From contig QKGY01000233.1 of the NCBI GenBank assembly GCA_003250235.1, positions 1-10,946 of the forward strand: 10,946 nucleotides of DNA, written 5' to 3'. This DNA is from Desulfuromonadaceae bacterium (GTDB taxonomy: Bacteria > Desulfobacterota > Desulfuromonadia > Desulfuromonadales > SZUA-540). Both the position numbers and the translations under genes were made by a program. Positions within the stretch are counted from its first letter, which is position 1. The number at the start of each line of letters is the position of its first letter. Below, piece by piece: positions 1-5,900 of the stretch. The notes beneath the pieces are model-generated. The model worked only from the letters and a program-made list of their open reading frames with translations, was not told the DNA's origin and made no database searches.

Positions 1-222
1 GTAAAAACCGGTGACGAGCACCACCTTCCCCTCAAGGACATCGCGGTAAAAGCGGACAGACCGCCCCTCATGGGTCACGAGAGGCAGGTCGGTGAAATAC
101 TGTCGGTCCCTTTCAGGGTCTCCGGGGCGGGCCTGGGCGGCGGCAGGCGAGGCAAGCGCGAGGGCGAGGGCCGCCATAACCGACAGTTGCAACAGCCCCG
201 AAAGCGCAGGTGCGGATTTCAT
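1..222 (-). CDS. SCO1/SenC-family copper protein, 3' end cut by window edge
   Basis: This gene starts in the window and runs off its left edge, leaving 74 residues. Residues 1-29 look like a Sec signal peptide (MKS start, Ala/Leu-rich core, cleavage near SPAAA-Q). The mature start has the layout typical of SCO proteins: YFTDLPLVTHEG (residues 42-53), then VRFYRDVLEGK and the first thioredoxin-fold strand VVLVTGFY. In complete family members a CxxxC copper/thiol motif follows directly, but here it lies beyond the edge, so activity cannot be judged. SCO proteins are periplasmic, membrane-associated or exported thioredoxin-fold proteins that bind copper or reduce disulfides for copper-centre assembly. 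The gene follows another SCO gene by 15 bases, probably in the same operon. The start is ATG at 222; a TTG at 228, two codons earlier, has better Shine-Dalgarno spacing. Family assignment rests on pattern alone, since the catalytic cysteines are not visible. Confidence 0.82.
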   Translation of the reverse strand, partial: MKSAPALSGLLQLSVMAALALALASPAAAQARPGDPERDRQYFTDLPLVTHEGRSVRFYRDVLEGKVVLVTGFY

Positions 223-234
223 CTGCAATGAGGT

Positions 235-239
235 CTCCT
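235..239 (-). promoter_or_regulatory. Ribosome binding site of the truncated SCO gene
   Basis: The minus strand reads AGGAG here, overlapping the TAG stop codon (238-240) of the upstream SCO gene. The spacing is 12 bases to the ATG at 222 but 6 bases to an in-frame TTG at 228. The true start may therefore be TTG. The overlap suggests translational coupling of the two SCO genes. Confidence 0.5.
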
Positions 240-858
240 ATTCCGATGCGGCGCGAGCCGCCTGGAATTCCAAAAGGGTCGCCTTGACCAAGTCGGCAGA
301 AGGAAAACCGTACAGACGGACCCACACCCCTCGGCGGCCATCGACGACAAAGATTGCGGGGGGATGGTTGGCAATATCGGGAGTGTAGACCTCGAGCGCT
401 TTGAGGATTCGATTGACCTTCCCCTGCTCACCGGTCAGAAACGTCCAGCCAGGCTGAGCGCCGATCTCCTCGGCATGGGCCCTCAACCGCGGCGGGATAT
501 CGGTGGCAGGATCGATGCTGATCGACAGCAGTTCGATCCCCTTCTCCGCATGAGCGGGAATCTTGGACTGCACTTCCAGAAAGATGCTATCCAGAACGGG
601 ACATATGGTCTGGCAGGATGTGAAGGTGAGGGTGACGGCGACGAGTTTGTCACCGATGAAATCGCTGAGCAGCCGCCCCCGCTCCCCATCCTGGTTAACC
701 AGCTCCAGATCGGGCACTTGGGGATGAACGATGTTGGCTTCGGCCCTTGCAACACCCGGCGCCAGCAGGATGCAGATCATCATCCCAAGACAGAAAAGGG
801 CTCGGGTCACCGTCCTGGCCGAGCGGTTATGCATGGCAACGTTTTTATGCATAAACAT
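238..858 (-). CDS. SCO1/SenC-family copper chaperone / thiol-disulfide protein
   Basis: The product is 206 residues, a normal SCO length. After a basic N-terminus, residues about 19-39 form a signal peptide or anchor (LLAPGVARA, likely cleavage after A39). The thioredoxin-like domain follows: VPDLELVNQDG (48-58), the strand VAVTLTFT, then the copper/redox motif TSCQTICP with C82 and C86. The third copper ligand is H165 in ANHPPAIFVVD. All three residues needed for Cu binding in SCO1 and PrrC/SenC are therefore present. The family delivers copper to, or reduces cysteines of, copper enzymes in the periplasm. No cytochrome oxidase gene is visible, and the neighbours are a multicopper oxidase and a propeller protein, so service to that oxidase is the simplest inference. 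The upstream gene stops two bases before this start, and AGGAGGT precedes ATG 858 by four bases; ATG at 852 is a possible alternative. Confidence 0.93.
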   Translation of the reverse strand: MFMHKNVAMHNRSARTVTRALFCLGMMICILLAPGVARAEANIVHPQVPDLELVNQDGERGRLLSDFIGDKLVAVTLTFTSCQTICPVLDSIFLEVQSKIPAHAEKGIELLSISIDPATDIPPRLRAHAEEIGAQPGWTFLTGEQGKVNRILKALEVYTPDIANHPPAIFVVDGRRGVWVRLYGFPSADLVKATLLEFQAARAASE

Positions 859-860
859 CC

Positions 861-2810
861 CTACCTCCTCTCCGGGGGCCTCGGGATTGGAATCACCCTG
901 AAGACCCGGGATGGCAGGTCGTCAACATCGACCCCGAGGGAGGGCACGGCAAAATAGGCGGAGTAGACCCCGGGGCGATCGGCCGTAAAAGTCGCCTGGT
1001 ACCATCCGTTTTCCAGGGGGGTGGCCAACTGGCGCCGCTGCCTGTTCCCGGGAGGGCTGGCAATGAAAATGGTCACGTCCTCAAGGCCCTTCAAGGGGAT
1101 GCCGTCTCCCCGGCGGAAAGAAAAGCGTATGGACACCTTCTGCCCCACGGCAACAGCTTCCAGCGGGTCGGCAAAATCGATCTTCACAGGGGCCTGCTGC
1201 CGCTGCCGCTCCCGCAGCGGGTTGGGTTCGGCGTTGAAGGAAAAGCAGTTGTAGAGCCACGGGGAGTCGATGAGAAAGAGCACCTCGTAGGTCCCGTCCT
1301 TGGGAATCCTCAACTTGGTCGAATAGACCCCCCTTTGCGTCTCCCGAAGGCTCCGGTCGACAACCCGCACGGCCCGAGGAACGCGGCCGTAAGTGGGGAA
1401 CGTCCCCATCGGGGCGACCATCCCTTCCATATAGTAGTACACGCTCTTGTCCGCCGGATTGGCGGCGAGAACGGTATAATACTCTCCCGTCGGAGAGATG
1501 GCATCGGCCACGGAGGGGAATGGGTATTCACCCGGCGGCCTTGTCCCCATGGGGATGACCGTCGCCTTTGGCGCCCCTTTTTGACCCAATTCATTCAGCC
1601 GAATCATGGCGACCTGCGGGGAGGAGAGAGACCGGACATAGGCGTAGGTGTCGGTGAACGCCACCTGGTGGAGTTCTTCGCCGATGTCGATGGTGTGAGC
1701 GACGGAATCAACCGATGCATCTACCACGTAGAGAACCCCGTTTTTCGCATTGACCGCAAACCCCCAGCGACCATCGGGCGAGAAGCGTAGGGCAATGAGT
1801 CCGGGTTCGCTGCGGATGGTCTTGAGCGGCCTGGAGTCCGCGCCCCCGACAACCACGATGCGGCCTTCCGCCTCGCTGGCGACATAGGCGGCCCGGCTCA
1901 GGCCTGAAAAACTGACCGAAACGGGCCGCTTGCCCACAGGGATGTCCTTGATCTTCTTCAGGGTCTGGGTGTCGATCACCGAGAGGGTACCCTGTTCGCT
2001 GTTGGTGACAAAGGCCAGCAGACTGTCGTCGGAGAATGCAATCTCGTGGTGACCGGCCCCGGTGGCGATGTGGGCAACCACTTTGTAGTCGTGGGCATCG
2101 ACAATAGTGACGCCGCTCTTTTGCGGCTCTGAACCATCAATGCCCACCCAAAGATGTCGCCCGTCGGGCTGAAGAGCGATGCGCACTGCATTGTCGCCGA
2201 CGGCCACGTTTTGGATCACCTCGAAATTCTCCAAGTCGACCACGGCGACCATCCCGGCTTTCGGCATAGTCACAAAGAGATGCTCGTCTCTGGGGCCCAT
2301 GACCCAGTCCTCCGCCCTCTCCTTGAGTACAACCATGTCGTAGAGCTGGGTGATGCCGCTGACGCCGAGAATCGGATCGACCACGGAGATGGTGTGGTCG
2401 TTGTTCATCACCAGCATGTAGAACTTGTTTAAGTCGAAGTCCGCCTGAAAACCGAGGGTTCCCTGCAGGTAAAGTCCAACCTTCTCTTTGCAGCTTAATT
2501 CTTCCCGTTCCGATCCGTCCCTGACCAAGTTGACCCAGACGGCCGGTTCCAGGGGCGATATTGGTGCACCGGTGGCGACGTCGCTGATGCGGAAGGTAAC
2601 CTCCGCCACCTCCGCTTCACGCAGCATTCCCGAGGCTCCCTCTGCAACCGCTTCGGGCACGACGGAGAATTCAACCCGCACGCCCTTGTCGACAAAGACC
2701 TCTGTGCCCATATTACCGGTGGTTTTGGTTGGGAGTCCTGCCCCAAAAGACGCAGGCGTAAAAGCGCCGACAAGGAGGAAGAGACAGGTGACAGAGGCGA
2801 GTTTCAACAT
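861..2810 (-). CDS. Exported YVTN beta-propeller protein with flanking Ig/YtkA-like domains
   Basis: The product is 649 residues. Residues 1-24 form a signal peptide (MLKLASVTCLFLLVGAF, cleavage near SFGA). Residues about 38-108 are a beta-rich domain with a VWVNLV strand, resembling Ig/YtkA-type modules. Residues about 128-460 hold a YVTN/YncE-like propeller: repeated strands such as MLVMNNDHTISVVD, LFVTMPKAGMVAVVD, LAFVTNSEQGTLSVID and GFAVNAKNGVLYVVD alternate with F/L-x-PDG turns. A second beta domain spans about 548-640 (VSIRFSFR, VTIFIASP, WYQATFTADRPGVY). There is no CxxCH heme motif. The family resembles cytochrome d1-like propellers, but binding of heme d1 is not shown. A methionine-rich stretch (MEGMVAPMGT, 461-470) could bind Cu(I). 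ATG 2810 is chosen because GGAAGG lies six bases upstream and the signal peptide then starts cleanly; TTG 2828 would add six residues. Its position between the oxidase and the SCO gene suggests an extracytoplasmic partner of the oxidase; its function is unknown. Confidence 0.85.
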   Translation of the reverse strand: MLKLASVTCLFLLVGAFTPASFGAGLPTKTTGNMGTEVFVDKGVRVEFSVVPEAVAEGASGMLREAEVAEVTFRISDVATGAPISPLEPAVWVNLVRDGSEREELSCKEKVGLYLQGTLGFQADFDLNKFYMLVMNNDHTISVVDPILGVSGITQLYDMVVLKERAEDWVMGPRDEHLFVTMPKAGMVAVVDLENFEVIQNVAVGDNAVRIALQPDGRHLWVGIDGSEPQKSGVTIVDAHDYKVVAHIATGAGHHEIAFSDDSLLAFVTNSEQGTLSVIDTQTLKKIKDIPVGKRPVSVSFSGLSRAAYVASEAEGRIVVVGGADSRPLKTIRSEPGLIALRFSPDGRWGFAVNAKNGVLYVVDASVDSVAHTIDIGEELHQVAFTDTYAYVRSLSSPQVAMIRLNELGQKGAPKATVIPMGTRPPGEYPFPSVADAISPTGEYYTVLAANPADKSVYYYMEGMVAPMGTFPTYGRVPRAVRVVDRSLRETQRGVYSTKLRIPKDGTYEVLFLIDSPWLYNCFSFNAEPNPLRERQRQQAPVKIDFADPLEAVAVGQKVSIRFSFRRGDGIPLKGLEDVTIFIASPPGNRQRRQLATPLENGWYQATFTADRPGVYSAYFAVPSLGVDVDDLPSRVFRVIPIPRPPERR

Positions 2811-2814
2811 GGCG

Positions 2815-2826
2815 GGCCTTCCGGCC
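2815..2826 (-). promoter_or_regulatory. Hairpin enclosing the Shine-Dalgarno of the propeller gene
   Basis: On the minus strand GGCC-GGAA-GGCC forms a perfect four-pair stem with a GNRA-type loop. The GGAAGG that would serve as ribosome binding site for ATG 2810 lies across the loop and the 3' arm, so folding could limit initiation. The stem is short and no test of its stability was possible. Confidence 0.35.
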
Positions 2827-2873
2827 AATGTGGGAAAAATTCCGTTTCAAGTTTAGCACGTTTGGTGGTTTTT

Positions 2874-2901
2874 TCCGCTGGATGACAGCATCCACAGCGG
2901 A
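2874..2901 (-). repeat. Intergenic hairpin between oxidase and propeller genes
   Basis: The minus strand reads TCCGC-TG-TGGATG-CTGT-CATCCA-GCGGA, an 11-pair stem with a two-base bulge and a CTGT loop. On this strand it is followed by A residues (AAAAAA), not T, so it is not a classical intrinsic terminator for the genes here. It may stabilise or punctuate a polycistronic mRNA. Confidence 0.5.
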
Positions 2902-2913
2902 CACCACGTAGAG

Positions 2914-2940
2914 GGCGGATGCGGTCCGGATGGATCCGCC
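2914..2940 (-). repeat. Inverted repeat directly downstream of the oxidase gene
   Basis: GGCGGAT and ATCCGCC form a perfect seven-base inverted repeat around a 13-base loop, 28 bases after the oxidase stop codon. No T-run follows on the minus strand. Together with the hairpin at 2874-2901 it makes a tandem structured spacer in an otherwise tight gene series. Confidence 0.45.
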
Positions 2941-2968
2941 TCCGCCCCGAGAAACAGGTTCTCCTTAT

Positions 2969-5900
2969 TTACTGGACCCGGAAAATGGCCCAACTGCCGT
3001 TGTCAAAGTGACTGGGGGTCAGGTCACGATAGAGGTAATCACCTGTCACACTGTATTTGCCACCGGCACCGTGGGTGGGGACAATATCGAAGTGGTTGGC
3101 GGGTCCGTGCCCTTCCTGTACTCCGATCCAGTTGCTGAGGATATTGTTGCCGATTCTTTTGGAATCGTTAACGTAAGGCATGCGCTGCCAGGAGTGGCCG
3201 TGGAGGGTGACGGAGCTGTTGCGGGCATGCCCCCCCGGCTGCAGAACGCGGAAGCGAACCTCGTCGCCGGCGATGGCGGTGAAGACAGGCGTTTCCGGGT
3301 CACCGCCCACCTGGTTGTTAGAGAGTGCGTCGGTGAAATCAAGGGTCCTGGTGAACTCCTCGTTGGCGTCGGGAGCATATCCGAGGCGCTGCCACAGCGG
3401 CTCGGTCCTGTAGTTGAGAGCCCGCTGGCCGGTGTCCTCCGCATCATGTTCGACGCCGACGATGGGTACCGGCTGGTTGCCGTTATAGCGCAGGTTGATG
3501 TCGTCCTGATGCAGGACGACGAACTCGCGGAAGGTGCTGGCATCGGATTTGGTGACGGTTGCCGAGGCGCGTGTCCCCAGATCCGTCACCCAGTTGGAGC
3601 CTTCGGGCTCGATGATCAGCGCGCCGATGGCCCCCTTGTTGCTGTGCTTGATCCGGTCGGAGGAGATCAGGTTGATCGCTCCCAGTTCCATGGGCGTGGC
3701 CATCAGGTTGCCGTCGACCAGGCGCACGTCACCTGCGTACCAGCGGTAAACCTTCGGCTCCGTGTCGTCCGGAGCGACCAGTTGCCCATTGTTGATGCCG
3801 ACGTTGGCGCCGTCCGACTTGGTGACATCGTAGGCTACGAGTTGGGCATGGAGGCCGACCTTGTTGGAGGGAACCACCTGGTTGGCGTTAAAGTGATCGA
3901 TGATAGGCGGCATGGTGTTGAAGCCGTCCAGATCGGGTAACACCTCAGGCAGATCATTGCGCAGGGTAACCTCGATGCATTCCCCGGCGGCGGCGCGCAG
4001 GATCAGCGGCTCGACCGGTGCACTAGGCTTGAGCGTGCCGTCAGCATTCAGGTCGGCGGTCAGGACGTAGAGGATGGCCGTCGGATCGTGAAGCGATCCG
4101 CGGGAGTTGTAAACCAGTGTCCCTCCGGGCAAGGCCTCCTGGGCGGCGACGGCGGTGACGTCGTAGGCGCGCACGGGGGCATCGTTCGGGCACAGGTCAG
4201 TAAAGTCCCCTGCGTTGCGGATCCTCAGCCCCTGACTGCCGATACGATTGTTGGGCAGGGCCGGCAGATCACCACGCAGCCGGTCATACGTGCGCAGCAG
4301 CCCCCAGCCACCGTTCCAGTATCCGTCGACCGAGGCGTCGGTCGAGTAGAGATAGTCGGCCCGGTTGCCGGCCTGGGTATTGGCGAGGACGATCGGAGCG
4401 ATGAACTGGAACTGCTCCGAGATCCCCATCATCTGGGCATTGCGATAACCGCTGTTGGGGCTGGCATATTCCTGAAGCCATTTCTGTCCGTGGACGCTCA
4501 TGTTGTGCCCCTCCTCCTGTGCCCCGACCTGAGCCCGGATCCGGATAGTATCACCGTCGTAGGCTCGCAGCATCGGGGTGAAGGGGTCGCGCGGCCCCAC
4601 GTCGGCGGTCAAAGGCGGATAGAAGCCGGGCTGACTGTTGAGGTTGGCATCCATACGGTTGATGTGGGAGGAGAAGGCCAAGGAGATATCGCCGGCCAAG
4701 CCGTTGGCTTGGCTGTTGGAGCCAGGGTCACGCACCCGCAGGGGCAGAGGCTCGTTGCGGTAGTTGACAGTGAAGGTGCCGACCTCATCGGCCGAGATTG
4801 CCTCGGGGCATCCGACCGTATTCGGATCACCATTGGGGCAAACGGCTGGCCGCTCCAGCAGGAAGGGGAGGCCGACTGCCACCATCCCGGGCGGGTTCAC
4901 GGGGACAGCGTTCCCCCCCTGGGCCCTTGGCAGGCCCGGGGTGGCATAAGCCAGCTGGAAGTCGGCGAATTCGAAGTAGAACTCCCGATAGCTGTTGCCG
5001 CCTGCGAGGATGTCGGCGTTCCAACTCGTTGGACCGCCGTCGCCGCGGCCCCCAAGAGCAACGCCGGTATCCGGGTCGCGCCAACTGGAGCCCGCCGGCT
5101 CGGTGAGTAGTGTGGCGTAGAGTCCAGCCTGCTGGTGGGTGGAGGGGCCGAAGTGGTCGTGGGTATAGACGTTGCCCAGTCCTCGATCCTCACCCTGGTT
5201 GTTTGTGACCGCATCGACATACCAGCGCTGGATGGTCGTCCTGGCTCCCAGAACGCCCCTAAACCCAGGCTCCGGTGCCAGAGGCGGCGTCCCGGGCCTG
5301 TATTTGACGTTAAAGGCGTTGATGGCATCGATGCGCTCCACCACCTCGTCGGGACTGAAAGTGCCGTCCTCGTAGTTCCAGCCGTTGGCCGAGCCGTCGG
5401 CCGACATGACATCGAACTTCACCAGGTGGATATGCTGGCCGATGACATCGGTGGGGGTCTTGACCTGAAAATCGTCCTGCTGGTAGACGCTGGGAACGAG
5501 GTTGGTGTGGTAGTAGTCGACACAGTCGCCGGTGTTGGCACGCATGACGAAGGGCTCTGGCGGCCGGGTACCGGCGAGGGTGGGCCCCACGTCCTGCTCA
5601 AGGGTGATGATGCGCGACTGGTTGAAGTGCCAGCCGACCTTGTTCAGCAGAATGTCGAGCTCGATGACCGCCGCCCGGTAGGTGCGGTTGGCCGCCCCGC
5701 GCGAAGTGCCGTCGTCATTGCGGCAGGGCTCGGCATAGGGGGCTCCCGCTCTCGGAGGCAGACCGTTGGTTTCAAACTGGGCTGAGAAGCCGTCCGGGGT
5801 GAATGTGTCGTGGAGGCGCTGGGCGTGAAAGGCCATAGCGGCCATTTCCGTTTCCGTCCCCGTTTCGGGGAGGAACTGGGCATCGGCTTCGATCAGCTCC

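Noticed and set aside
861..2810. Heme c or true cytochrome cd1 identity for the propeller protein
   Set aside because: There is no CxxCH motif, and the propeller repeats are of the generic YVTN type; heme d1 binding cannot be argued from the sequence.
2874..2901. Intrinsic terminator after the oxidase gene
   Set aside because: The hairpin is real, but on the minus strand it is followed by A residues; the T-run precedes it on the plus strand, so it does not fit rho-independent termination of these genes.
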